Position numbers and translations under genes: made by a program
Assembly: GCA_013399875.1 (NCBI GenBank)
Contig: VXAZ01003883.1
Location: forward strand, 434,001 to 498,000
DNA: 64,000 bases
Direction: 5' to 3'
Origin: Gymnorhina tibicen
Lineage: Eukaryota > Chordata > Aves > Passeriformes > Artamidae
The notes under the pieces: generated by a model
Told to the model about the DNA's origin: nothing
Databases searched by the model: none
Seen by the model: the letters and a program-made list of their open reading frames with translations, nothing else
Shown: positions 34,086 to 47,400 of the stretch, one piece after another
Layout: every line of letters starts with the position of its first letter
Numbering within the stretch: the first letter of the stretch is position 1

Positions 34086-37000
34086 TCTTACTCCCTGTGG
34101 AAATGAAGTTTATGCAGAAATATACGTTTATGTTGTCACTAGTAACTTTTTAATCTTTTAGGCAAATTAATACCAAATTTGAATGCAGAACAGAAATATC
34201 AAAAATGCAAATTTTTTACAGTTTTTAGTGAGAGTTGACAATATGCCTAGGGACACATTCTGCTAGCATTCCTCTTGAGAGAAAATCCAAGAGCTCAAAA
34301 GGTCTGGTTTTGCTCCATTTGTGTAAATTAAACATTGCAAATAAATCCAGACCAGCATCAGCAGTTAGGACAGGTTAGACCTGTGTGAACCCCCTGTGTG
34401 AAGCCTCGTGTGTGAACCACAGAACATGAAAGAGGGACTGGAAACACAGTATGAGAGTGGACAGGAGCAGCTGGAGTCCAGGGAAAGGAAAATGAACACC
34501 TGTTAGGTTAAAGGGGTTGCTGCGGACATGAGAGTGACATGGCACACTGTGAAGGGCATTGGAGGTAAAAGGAATCTGAGACTGCTGAAATGACCTTTAT
34601 AAGATACCTAACATGACCCCCAGCTATTTGTAGGAGTAGAGTCATGGTGTAGGGAGAGAGAATATAATTCTATATAGGCTGAACTAGAATTCATTGATGT
34701 GACTTTTGACAGTACAGTTGATTTCATTTGTTATTAAGAGAAAGGAGGTGGGGGTAGGTGGTGGACAGGGGAGTCTCTGACAGCGTTCTGGAAGGGAAAT
34801 TTTATTTTCCTAATTAATTTTCAAGATACTCAAACCATATCAAGCTATGTCCCTTATTCACTACTAAGCACGTCTTTTTGTTTCTTAACAGGTAAAGAAA
34901 TAGAATTGCCTCCAGTAAAGATAATTTCTATTTCACATAGTGTAAGTTCTTTTGTTGTTTGTAGTGATTCCTTACACTTCTTTTTTATCTTTTTCTTATG
35001 AAAGAGTTCATATGGACTGCTGTCTGTCCAGAAAGCAGTAATTCATGATCTTAGGGCCTTAGCTCTCCTACTGTCTATTGAATGTAATAACTTTCAGATT
35101 ACCTCCTTCAATCAAATATATTCAATGATATGTATATTCTGGGGTAGAGTATTGTAGGTATGAATCAAAACTCAATATCTTATACTTTAATCAAGTTTCT
35201 GCTATTATGAAATTAGATTGAAATGAAAGAAAGATGTTCATTTTTATGTGAAATTTTACTTTGACAGATGGTCTGCACACCTTTGGCATGCTTTACAACT
35301 TCAGTTTCACAACATTTTGAGTCATACCTGACTATTGTGTCTTGTAAGTACAAACTGTTTATTCTATGGCTTATATTGAAATGTTTAGGGGATCTAGAGG
35401 AATTTTCATTTACTATTTTACACCCTATCCAACAGGCAAACCACAGAAAGCTTTTTAGTTAGAAGTGGGCATGTTTGTAGGAGCTCAAGTCTCTGGCAAA
35501 CAGCTCACTGCAGCTCAAGTTTAATCAGCTCATTCTTTGGCATTTACTTGCTGCTTTCTTGCCTGAAGGGCAAACACTATCTTAATGAAGCACACAAGGA
35601 CAAATGACTTTTCCAGGCTGTGATTAATTTTCACAAGCTGACTTTAATCACTGGTTAATTAATAGAAGATTTGTTGATTTACAAAAAAAGCACAGTCATT
35701 ATAAGCAGTATTATATTGATTTGTTTTTCATTAATTTAATGCAGTAACAAGCTTTTATTTAGAAATTAAATGTGTTGAAATTCCATAGTAGATAGAATGA
35801 TAGTGTACTAGAAGAGTACAGCACCTAAATAACTTGTTGGGTTTGCTTGCTTGATCAAATCTTTTTAGAAGAAACAGATACCAACACTACTCTAGCTCAA
35901 CTCTGTCACCCCTTTCCCCTCACTTGAAAAAAGGGATTATGAGTTTTTACACTATTCATATCAATATTTTAATAATAAATCGTTAGTAGCAGTATATGAC
36001 TTATACAACAAATATGGCAAAGATCACACAGAGTTCAACATACAAATCAAAGAATTTTCCCTACCATGGTAAGGAAATAGATAATGCTTTTTGTATTATT
36101 ATGCCAGGAGCTGGAAATTGTTTAAGACCAAATTTTATAAACTGCATTTAACAACGTAAGTTAAACTATTGATTTCTTCATTATATTATGAAAAAAATCA
36201 TGATGTAGATTCTACAAAATACGTAGTAATTGGTTTAGATCTGCTTGATGAGGCACCCATCATGATGTAACAGGTGAAACCACAGCCAGAATCTGTGACA
36301 AGAGTCTAAATGCAAACAAATTTAGATTAAAAGCAAAATGCCAACTTTTAACAGTTATGGGGCTATTAGTCTAGGAGATTGGTTGATCTGTCATCCATTT
36401 TCTTTAATGGAAAGATAACTGTCAGTCTGGAAGACTTCAAAATTTTGGGAATTCAGTGTGAGCACAATACAGGGAATGTACTGGCAACATGGTCTATAAC
36501 AAACAGATCAGGATAAAGGAATTTCTGGTCTTTTCTGGACATCATTCTATTAATGTTGAAGCCCATTGAAGTTGCCTGACAGATGACTCCAAATATTTTT
36601 GGCAGACTTCAGTACGTAATAGAATCAAATGAACATTGCTTATGATACTGATACACATGCATTTTTTCATAGTTTATACTATATTAGATTACTTAATAGA
36701 ATTTCTCTTTATTCATCATTTTATGTTTATCCATTCTTTTTTGCACTGTAAAAAATCCAACTGACATTGATAGAAGTCATACAGTACATATAGCACTGTA
36801 AGTGGAATTTATTCTCAAAATAGTATTTTTCTTTTGCCCTTTGCAAACAAATATTCTCCTTCCCCTTAGAGAGAGTGAGGGAACTGCAAAATTACGTGAT
36901 TTTTACCTATGCAGCTGCTCACAGTCTGAGGTTTTTTTGTTTGTTTGTTTTTATCATGCTGCAGAGAAATGTATAATTCACTAATATTTCATGTACCTAA

Positions 37001-39222
37001 AGTCCCATACATTTTGTGACACCTTAAAGTGTCACATTGTAGAAACTGAAGTATTCAAGAAAAACAATTATGTAGATTCAATGTTTGCATGCTGAACTCT
37101 GGGACAATTTTGACTTTAGCTTTTGACTGTTCAGTCAAAGGGGATAATGCTCACTTAGTGACATTATACCTGGGATTCTTCTCCACAATACCACTTTTCT
37201 ACCAATGGCAGCAGCAGGAGGCTGAAAATGTAGTTTAATACATACTCTGCAACAGCAAATTTGAATAGCCTTTGTTAGAGGGAGCATTACACTTCCACTG
37301 GGCACTATGCACAATACTATTACATAATGAAGCATCAATTAAAATGCTATTAAAATAAGATGTTATCCTGTTGTCTTTTCAATGATGTTGTCTTGGCACT
37401 TCATCTGCCTAATGTCTTCAGTTAGCATACTAGACCCAGTGCCATTAAGGTTAATGTGCAACATGTTTATAATGTACGTTAGTGTGTCATAACATATGTC
37501 AAACATGAAACCTGATCATAACGATGATAATGGACTCACAAAGGAATATACAAAGAATAAGAAAAATATGTGAACTGACTCCTATCTGAAGGTGTTGGCA
37601 TTCAGTCAAGTGTTTGATGCTTTCAAATATCATCTAAGAACAAGGTAAATAGAACTGAAATTGGAAAGGAGCTTGAAGAAGTCCGTATAGAGATATGGCA
37701 ACAGACAAATATATTCAGGGTCTAACTTTGTTCTAGAGTCCTCAATCACACCTCTAAATGCCAATGGATAACATTTTGTTACCGTCCTCCCACAATAATT
37801 CACTGAAAAGACATTTTTCATTATGATGAATAGTAAAAGTGCCATCAGGTGAATTTCAGAATGTGCAATACAATGTCTAGCTAATGATAATTACTGGGCA
37901 GCCCACATTTTATGGATGTTCTCAAAAGTATACTGTGCCTACTGAGTTAACAGTTTGATTCAAGTACTGTTGGAATAATTATTTAAAAGCACTGCAGACA
38001 AAATTCACATTTTTCTTTTTTCAAGACCCCCTACAACTGAGATAAAAACTGAACTAAAAAGGCACATGAGTTTAAAGTTGCTGCCACTTCTTCTATTTGT
38101 GTACATGACACATTGAAAAATAACTTGCTGTCTTACAGCAAGTCAAAAATAAATTTTTACACATTTCTCCAACAGCTATAATCAATCAAAACATAGATTT
38201 GTAGTCAAAAGATTAAGCTCTTGATACATTTGAATTTTTTTCTATTGTAATAAATCTTTCAATAAAAAATGAATACCTCAGCATAATCTTTTCGTGAAAA
38301 ACAATGTAGAAAACATCATTTAAACTGCTAGCCAAAGTAATGCTCAAATACCTTATCTAGTAACAATATTTAACTAGTTAAGATCTAAATGTAAGTATTT
38401 ATATATTCTTTAAATTTCATACGTTATGAAAAGAGATTCTATGCTGATAAGGAGTTCATTGAGAAAAACAATACCCCCCAGGTACATTTACTTGTAAACA
38501 GGAGTGTCAGATTTATTTGCAATATAACATTATCTAAACAAATCTGGCAAGATTTTTCTCCTTTCTTCTCTGCTTTTGGTTTTTTGTTTTCTTTTTTTTT
38601 TCAATCAGTGAGTGAAAACTTTAATCTATTAGAAAATTATGAGTAAGAAGGAGGTGATAAAATTAGATCTGACAGTGACTTTTCATTTAAATGAATTTGA
38701 ACAGAAAATTTAGAAAAATGCATGCAAAAAAGGGTCATTAGTATACTGTTAGTTCCTGCTCCCAAAGGAGTAGTGGTAAAGTTTCCACTGCTTTACCTGG
38801 AAATAAAAGAAAAAGATAAATGTGATGTCTGAATTCTAGTTAATTCAATATCTTCAATGAAGTGCCTGGCAGTGTTTGACAGGTTTTTGAGACAATCACT
38901 CAGTTCCACTGTTATCCAAAGGAACTTTTGTTTTTAATCCATTGCTTTAATGTACTCAAAAGAACATAGATTCCTGTGTCAAAACATCATTATATTGCTC
39001 ATTGTGAGTCTCTAGAACTAGTATTCATTAAAGAAGGAAATCAGACATACATGAAGCTTTTGGGTCACTCCATCTTTAAAATAAGAGATAACAAATTGCT
39101 AAAACAACCCAGGAAAGATATTTTATAGACCGTCATTTTTACTTCTGAAACACTGAAGAAAGGAACCTGATAGGCAAAACAAAAAGCCAAACCCATCAAT
39201 CTACCTGAATTCACTGACCCTC
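34086..39222. other. Unique AT-rich sequence, no gene seen
   Basis: It holds a short GTTT repeat (36931-36952) and a stretch rich in homeodomain-type TAATTA and TTAAT motifs at about 35500-35780 that reads like a conserved non-coding element. No coding exon is supported. Confidence 0.5.
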
Positions 39223-39860
39223 TGTCCTGGGGTTACTGTACGATACTGTATTCCCTATCATCTGCCCTATGCCAGACATGAATCCTGTGCCTTTCTGTGT
39301 CTTTAAGCTGGGTCTGAGAGAAAGGGAGAAAGAAAACTCGAGCGGTTTTGTGTTCAAGGACACAGATATACACTCCCCTGCGTTCCTGCGGCGGCAGAGC
39401 GGAGCGGAGGAAAGCACCTTCCTGCTTTTCCCAGATTTTGGCTCTTTTTCTTGGGAGAGAGATGGAGAGTTAAACTCCTTTGCTTCCCTGGGACTTTGGC
39501 TTCTTCTTCTTCTTCTCTTCTGGACTGTTCAGCAACACCAGAACATCATAAGGAGGCCTTACACCGGCCCGGAGGGGCCCACGCCGAACCCCAGCTCCAG
39601 AGAGGAGAAAGCCACACCCACAAAGGACTCTGAAATCTACCCAGGTTCTCTCCACAGCAAGAGGTTTCATTATTTAGCATTCTTCTTCTTTTTTTTTCTG
39701 TGTCTGTGTGCACTTTACTTGTTCTATAAACAGGTTTTTTTTCACTTTCCTCTGAGGAAAATTCTTTCTGAACCTGGTGGGGGAGGGGTGGCTGTAACCT
39801 GCCTTCTATCAGAGGACATTCATTTCAGACGTTCCTTCGAATTTGTATCAAACCGGGACA
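39223..39860 (+). mobile_element. Solo LTR of an avian endogenous retrovirus (family A, copy 2)
   Basis: A 638-bp element starts TGTCCTGGGG and ends AACCGGGACA, and is homologous along its length to 16412-17036. It differs by many substitutions and small indels, and by a (TTC)n stretch at 39500-39516. The flanks are CCCTC and CCCCG, so any 5-bp target duplication has decayed. A GC-rich block (39375-39410) keeps several CpGs. The element is in the same orientation as the first copy but 22 kb away with unrelated sequence between, so the two are independent insertions and not the ends of one provirus. The 228-codon frame at 39269-39955 is not a gene. Confidence 0.88.
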
Positions 39861-41339
39861 CCCCGAATTCAATAGTAAAACTTTCACGGGGTTTATCTTT
39901 CACAAATTTCTCACTTGCAGGGATAAATCTCTTCTGCACTAAGACTAGAAATTGAGAATACAATCTAACTGTACAATTAATTAATATATGGATTGATTTA
40001 CCTCACACTGAAATAGACATGAATTCCTTTTTGAAGATTTACAATGTTGCCATCTAGGGAGACAAGATCAATGGTCAAAGCAAATTCGGTATCTCACTTC
40101 TACGTAAAAAATTATACAAATCCTACTCTTAGTATTCTCAATAAGGTGAACTCTCACCTAAGAAACAGATTATTTTAGAATCCAAAATCTACATCCTTGT
40201 TAAAATGAATGTTTTATAAACCTTTAGAGATTTTGAATACTTTTACAAAATAGAAATATAACTTCAACAGGAATACATTTGTAACTGTCATATCTGAAAT
40301 ATCCATAGGACATGTACAAAAGACACTCATGTCTTGTCTCAGTAAAACCATCCACAATTACTTTTCGGAACCAAAAATCTGAGATTGTTGAGCACTACCA
40401 CTCAAGGACTTTAGAGCTGTTAACCTCAACGCAGATATGCTGTTCAGGCTTCGTTGTAGTTCAACCAGTGATTTCTACAGAAAAATGTTATGATGCAATA
40501 TGGAGAGAACACTAATCTGATCCTAAGTTTTAACCTGCATCAAGAGACCCCTGCAGTAAGTAACACTGTTCCAGACATAAGAGAGCAAGTACAGATTTTA
40601 GGATATAGAATACTATGAAATAATATTTTAAATTACCATTAACCCCAAGAAACAACTGTAAATTATAGAAGAGATAATTCTCCACCTGGTACCTCAACTT
40701 AACCGTGATCAGGAACTGTCTTCAATCCTCTGGCAAGTGAAGCAGAAAGAAGAGCTCCCAAATGCTTTGATAATTATCATTATCTTTTTTAATACATACT
40801 CATCTGGAGTTTGTGCCAGCAAACATTCATCACCCATCTGTGGCCATGCACAGAAGTTATCATAGCCTAAAAGCTGGTGCAATACACTACTGGCTGTGTG
40901 ACAGCTGGTTGGAAGACAGACTGCAGAAAAATCTGTGATCAGAGGATGGAACCGAGGATTTCAACCTAAAAACCTTCCCTAAGCTGTTCTGTAACTTGCC
41001 ATGGCAGATCAATGAACTTACTTGTAATGAACCGACTTTCCAACAGGCTTTGCATTTTGTTAAACAGAATGACCTCTAGGAATTCAAGGCTGTGGACTCT
41101 CAGATCATTAATGAATCACAAATCTAAGTAAAATTTTGGTTTTTATTTAATGGAAAATGTGATTAAAATTGTCATATTGATCCTACATGCCTAAAATGCA
41201 TTTTAATTAAACTATAACATACATAAAAAATTTTATTTTTATCAGAAAAAGAAATAAAAACTGGGGTGAATTCTGAACCCTTGTTTTGCACAAATGAATT
41301 AGCAATTTCAAAGAAACATTTAAACATAGCATTTCCCTG
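39861..41339. other. Unique AT-rich sequence, no gene seen
   Basis: Nothing recognisable in either strand. Confidence 0.5.
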
Positions 41340-41436
41340 ATCAACCTGATCTAGGGGGTGGCATCCCTGCCTATGGTAGCGAAGCTGGAACTAGATGATT
41401 TAACATCCCTAACAACCCAAACCATTCTATGATAGC
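41340..41436 (+). mobile_element. CR1 LINE tail, sense, short
   Basis: A short sense CR1 3' end: gatctagggggtggcatccc, gaagctggaactagatgatt, then ccaaaccattctatgatag. About 95 bases survive. Confidence 0.85.
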
Positions 41437-44400
41437 AAGAAAATAGTCAGATCTCCTGGTAAGCCAGCTCCACACACAAAAAGACAACTTCCAGGAATAA
41501 CATCTTTGTAGATTTTGTGAATTCAGTTTAAAAAATGGTTATTATATTTGGCATTCATTATCACTAACTTTAACCTAAACTAATCTCTTCCTGGACTTTC
41601 ATTCACTAGAGAGACATATGTTCCTGCAAGGCGAGACAAAATAGGAACTGAGCTTTATGTAGTCTGGACCATGTTGTTGGTGGAACAACAGTCTTCCTTT
41701 TGTCTGCAGAGAGACCCAAAGGAGCTGACAGATATCTGGAAATGCTTCTTCTCCCTCTCCCTCCTCTGTGTATGTGGACCTGAGTAGTCACCCGTAGAGT
41801 CATGGCAGCAGGAATGAACACAGAAACGCCACCACCTGCGGCCCACCTTGGGGCAAAGTTCAGTCACAAACTGTGGTTTTGGTGTCAATTCAGATGCAGA
41901 GATTAACACTATCTACAGATGTAGAAGCTGTAGTTCATTTGCAGGAACAATGTGCAATCCAGAGGGAACTACACGGAGCAACAAAAACAAGTGAAACACC
42001 CAAAACTGAAAGGATCAAAGTGAAACAGGAGGGCAGCAGAAGCCTAGTCTCTTCGAACATGTTTCTGAAGTGCTTTTCTTCATGGCTAGTGGGCCACGTC
42101 AATAGACAGATGTGGAGCCTCAGAGCTGTGGTGTGACCTCACCAGTGTTCACACAACACTTGTACTATCACAGTTTGATATTTTGAAATTCTGGTTTGAG
42201 TGTTTTAACTGGAGTTATTACACTTAAATTCTGAGCGTAGGATGTATTTCTTTCCACCACCTTAATATCCATTAAATAGTTGCCAAAAATATAAGCATGA
42301 AAATATATTACTTTTCTCTCTAGCAGAAACAGTAGTTTGAGCCAACACTGCACTGATTTAATATTCAAAGCAAATGATCCATTTGAAGTCAGTAGGATGT
42401 AAGTCAACTCAAGATTTTTCAACTTGTCTGCACCACATCTATAAGCATGACCACTTCCAGGAGGTTTACAGCTTTGGAGAACCAAAGTTCACACAGACCT
42501 GAAAACTGTGAATCTACACCATCAGCATCACAAAGAATGCTAACGGCTGTCTGAAAAATCCCTGCAGAATTAACCATAAAGATTCATGACTGCTCTGAAA
42601 AAAATGTGTCTTGGCAATTCTTCTAGAGCAAGCATTTCTCCCTTGGTTTCTTCAATTTTTTAATCTGTCACTTTTAAAGAGTTTTGGGTAAATCAGTTGG
42701 GTAATGGTTTCATTTGAAAAACCCCCAAACACTATTTTTGGGGTTTTTTATGAGAATTTAGATTTTATCATCTCCATCTCTGTTATTTTCAGGAAAAGAT
42801 GATTTTATTTATTTGACTTGATCATTTTTTCTGTCTGTAGTGCTGGGAGGATGTGTATATATATGTATATATTTATATAAATTTTATAATCTAACTACCT
42901 CAGATTTCTTAGCTTCTTCATGATGTTCATCAGACATAAAGGGTATCTTTCTGCCTTGATTTGGAAAGGATTTTTTTTTTTTTAGCAACATAAAAACCAC
43001 CACATCTCAACAGAAAAACAATTTCATATTCAAAACTAGAAAATGAGCAATGTTCTGTCAAAATATCTATACCGGGACATTTTTGAACAGCAGTTGAAAA
43101 ACCAGAAAGTTATTTGTTGTCTTATGACTGTCAAGACATGTCTGCAGGGAGACACGTCAAGAGACAGGCAATTCACGTTTCCTGAGTATAGTAATATCTT
43201 CAACCTTATTAGTCAAAGGCAGAATTTTTTTTACTGTCCTTCAAAGTAGTTTGTCTCTCTATGATTTACCTTCCTCTTCCCTTTTCTCATGGATGAGGTA
43301 AAAAGCCTAAAAATCTCTTTGAACCTTCATTATATTTTTAGCAATATTGATTAAGCCCTTATTGCCTTTGTAAATAGAATCCCACAGTTCTTCTATCACA
43401 CAAATTTCTACTTTTCTTTTAGTGCTATCTCCAGCTTTGAGCACTGTGTTCAGTTTTGATAACCTCCTCTCAGCAAAGTGATGCTGCACCATCACTTCCT
43501 TAAATTTTATCAGTAGTAATCTGGATAATTTTCCAATATGAAAATAATTTCTTTTAATTTTTAAATTCCTATTTACATATTTTTAACTCTAATTTTCACT
43601 AAGATGCTATTATTTAAGAATCCAAATTTATCCTTAGGTTAAGTGATTACAGATATTCTAGGATATATCACTGTGAATTACGTTAATTCTTCTTTTAGTT
43701 GTAGACTGCAATTATTTACAATAAGTTACATTGTCATATGTTGTCCTACCATCTGTTTTTCAGGGCATAAGATCTGATCCTTTAGTTGACTCTGAAGTAA
43801 CTTACATCTAAATAAACCAAAGAGTCTAAGATTCATCAACCTGAAAGACAGAAAGAAACGAGATTCAACTTAGTGACACAAAGTGATAATTCAAATGGAA
43901 AAGTAAATTATCTTTCCTGGTTTGTTGCAGTTATATTTTACAATTTATAAAATTTAATTGAGAAATAAATTTAAAACAAAAAATTAAATCCTAATATATT
44001 TGTTTTTTACTTATCCCTAAGCATGTGTTACAGCTCATTTTGAGAAAAGGATATAGTTTGGCCCTGGAAAACCATTTCTTATCTCTAAAATATAGCTAAA
44101 ACTTTTTAAAATAAAAATATAACTTTTGCTTTCTTTATTCTCTTTAATAGTGAAGATCATAGTACAAAACACCTTCCTATTTAAGATGTATGATTGGGAA
44201 GGCCTATGAAAATTTTAGACAGGTACATCCTGCAATATTATTAAATTTTGTGCTCTTGTGGAGGTATTTTAATTATAATTGCCCAAATAAAAACAATCAA
44301 GGTCATATGTTGCTGGCAAGAGTGAACACTCTGCATAATGTTTCATTGTTTGCAACTTTCTAGGAACATTCCATCAATAAAACATAATGATTTTCCTATT

Positions 44401-47400
44401 TCCCCCCCTCAATTTCAACATTAAAATATAGTAATAAAAAGATTTAGATAATGAAACATCATGCATATATATATAATTGTAAGCTACCCAGAGGTAAAAT
44501 AAATAAAATTTTTTGATAAATTTTTTTAGTTTCTCTATTAAATTAAAACAAAATCTTAAAACAAAATCACAAAACAAAGTTCTTTTTGAGGAAAGAAAAA
44601 GTACAACCATAAGAATATGAAAATATGCTTATATATAAACATAAAAATTTTGTGAGCTACCCACCTAAAACAATGATACATTAGCTATAAAATTTAAATA
44701 GATTACTTTGGTATTGTAATATGTAGATTAATGTGAAATTTCTACATTTTGCTGATGTTTTTGTATAATTAGAACAAAGTTGAATTGCAACATTCAAAAT
44801 GTAACATATGACTAATAGCTACTTCCAACTATTTGGATTATTATGGCAATATTGTAATAATTGCAATAACTATGATTGTAATTAAATCATTAACTTTAAT
44901 AGCTTAAGGATAATTCAGAATAATTTCATTCCATGAGTTAGTTTTATGTATACATGCAACTGCAGACAGAAAGAAAGTTCTTTATAAGTTCAAAGATTTC
45001 ACCTTGAATCCTAATTACATTGGTGGTATAATTCAAAACTTTTGAATGAAGATGAAAACAATATGTTTCACTAAATAATTTTTAAGACCCTTTGATTTTC
45101 CTATGATGCCTTATGACAGCCTTACATATAATATGGATCACTATAAAATATAAATACGTCAAATTGGAAATACCTCTCAGCTCTGAACTGCACAATCAAT
45201 TAAAAATAGAATTAAAAAATGTTCTAATATGACACTTCTCTTAGACTCATATTCTCATCCCTATATCACAAGAAAAATACATCCAAAATTGAAAGATGTA
45301 ATTTTTAAAGTAGAAAACCTAATTATTGAAGAACCTAGTATTCAATTGTAAGTCCATTTCAAGAGGTCTTCTCAAGCAAAATATGTGAAGTATCTCTTAC
45401 CATAGTAAAGCTAAGAAGTGTGTGGTATATAATGGAGAACTCAGTTACACAGCATTTATCTTTTCAAGAACAATACCCATCATAGCTTTCAACATTATTT
45501 TTCATTAATGGGATATTATTAATGATAAATATTACCCAAAATATAGATAGCATTCATTTCATCACATGCACCCTCTGTTCGATAATGTTTCTAAAAATAC
45601 TCTACAATGTGCTGATGTTTCATTTATTGCATGGTTAGTTAAACTCCATGTAGAAACTGTCTTTTTTAATATGGAAGACATGTTGATCTTTTTAAATTCC
45701 AAATTTTATTTAGACAATATAATGTCCTCAAATGATCCCCCTCATCTTGCCAAAATTTCTGGACATGTCCTATCTCTGTAATGACTTTCAGGCACAAAGG
45801 TTAGAAACAAAGTCCATATGCAGAGAAGTACGTGTGCCAGCCTTCAGGTTTCCTATGGTTTTCATTTTCCACCTCTTCTCTGCATATCTACATTATGAAT
45901 CAAGATCAGTCCCAGCCTCTGTTGTTCACTCAGTCTTAAGCCCAGGAAAAAACATCTATTCAGAAAATAACACTGACAATGATTATAAAACTTTCATAAT
46001 AACGTTATTAAAGAAGATTAAACACAATTCATCTGTGGTGCAGGTCCTTTTGTCTTTAATTTCCCAGTCTTAATGTAATCCAATTCAGCAACGCCTCACA
46101 GTCAATAGTGTCTGATGAGTGTTTGTTGGCCTATGAGAAATGAAAAAATGGTCTATTTTAGTTGCTTCTAGACAGAATTCCCTGTTGCAGCCAAATGTAC
46201 TAAAACTTCACTGGCAGCCTTCAATGGTAAGTTAAGGAGAACTAAGTATTTAGAAAAAGGGATCTGCTGGCCCTCAACAATGCTTCCAGGCAAGTTTGAA
46301 ATATATTAATAGACTTACTTAATCAGTCTTACTTTTTTGATACTGTTGCTGTATATAGATGCAACATCTGCTCAGAGGACTTTCACAAATACTAATACTA
46401 TTCCCTTCAAGATTATATGAATTTATAGGGAATGTTGATTTCATGAGAGAAATGATTAGAAAACATCTGCACCAGTAGCTGAATCCAGTTAGCAAGAATA
46501 ATAATGTTCTTTTTGACAATAACTTCCCTAAAATATATTTAATTTTTAAAGATATTTGCCTGTGGTTGTTCTTCCACAGCAACTTAAGCAAAAGGCATCT
46601 GAGTTCTAGAGCATGCTCTCTGTCCGCCCTCAAATGACATTGCCAGCTTTTTCCACTATCTGTGCATTTGTGAGTGTCTGTGTGGCCGCACACTGAAGCA
46701 GATGGTGTGACTGTTCTGGGTCAGATAACTATCTCACAGGGCTAGAGCAGCTGAGCAGCCCTACCTGAACTACAGTGTGGGTTTCGACACTGGCGCATTT
46801 TAGGATGGGATATCTCCTGCAATTTTAACCCAAAATATAACAGAAAATGTGCTGGTGTCTGGGTTTGTTTTGGTATTTTAATCACTTGATTCTGTAGTCA
46901 AACTGGGCTTGAGAGTGAGACAACCATGTATAATTTTATCATTACGCAAATGCTTAATGATACCAAATACTCATGTAAATTTGCATGTAAATATTTGACT
47001 TGAAACCTAACATTCATTTTACATTTTTATAAATGTGAAACACCAGGAGTTACTGCTCTGAACTGTTACCTTACTGATTATTGTGTTTTTAAAGAAAATC
47101 ATTACATTTCCAAAATAGAAAAACTAGGGAAAAAAGGAAGCCTTTGTGTTCCTGACTCCTTTTTTTGCCAAGCAAGCTTGTTTTAAAGTAATAGTTTTTA
47201 ATTTATTACTAATGGATACTCACAGAACTTATTGCAATCTATTTCTTGTTGACCAAAATCCACAAAATAAAAAATAATCTCTAAAACTTCCTTCACTTAA
47301 GAGATGGCAAAATATTAAAAAAGTTCAGTAAATAATGCGGAAACGAATCTTACATAAAACATAAATGATGAAATAGTAAAAAAGACATATTACATATTTT

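Noticed and set aside
39269..39955. 228-codon plus-strand open frame
   Set aside because: It runs through and past a solo LTR. The homologous LTR at 16.4 kb has only a shorter frame, so there is no sign of coding constraint.
46690..46800. Slightly GC-richer patch with a gtttcgacactggcgc phrase resembling a retroviral junction
   Set aside because: No LTR end, target duplication or retroviral sequence is adjacent.
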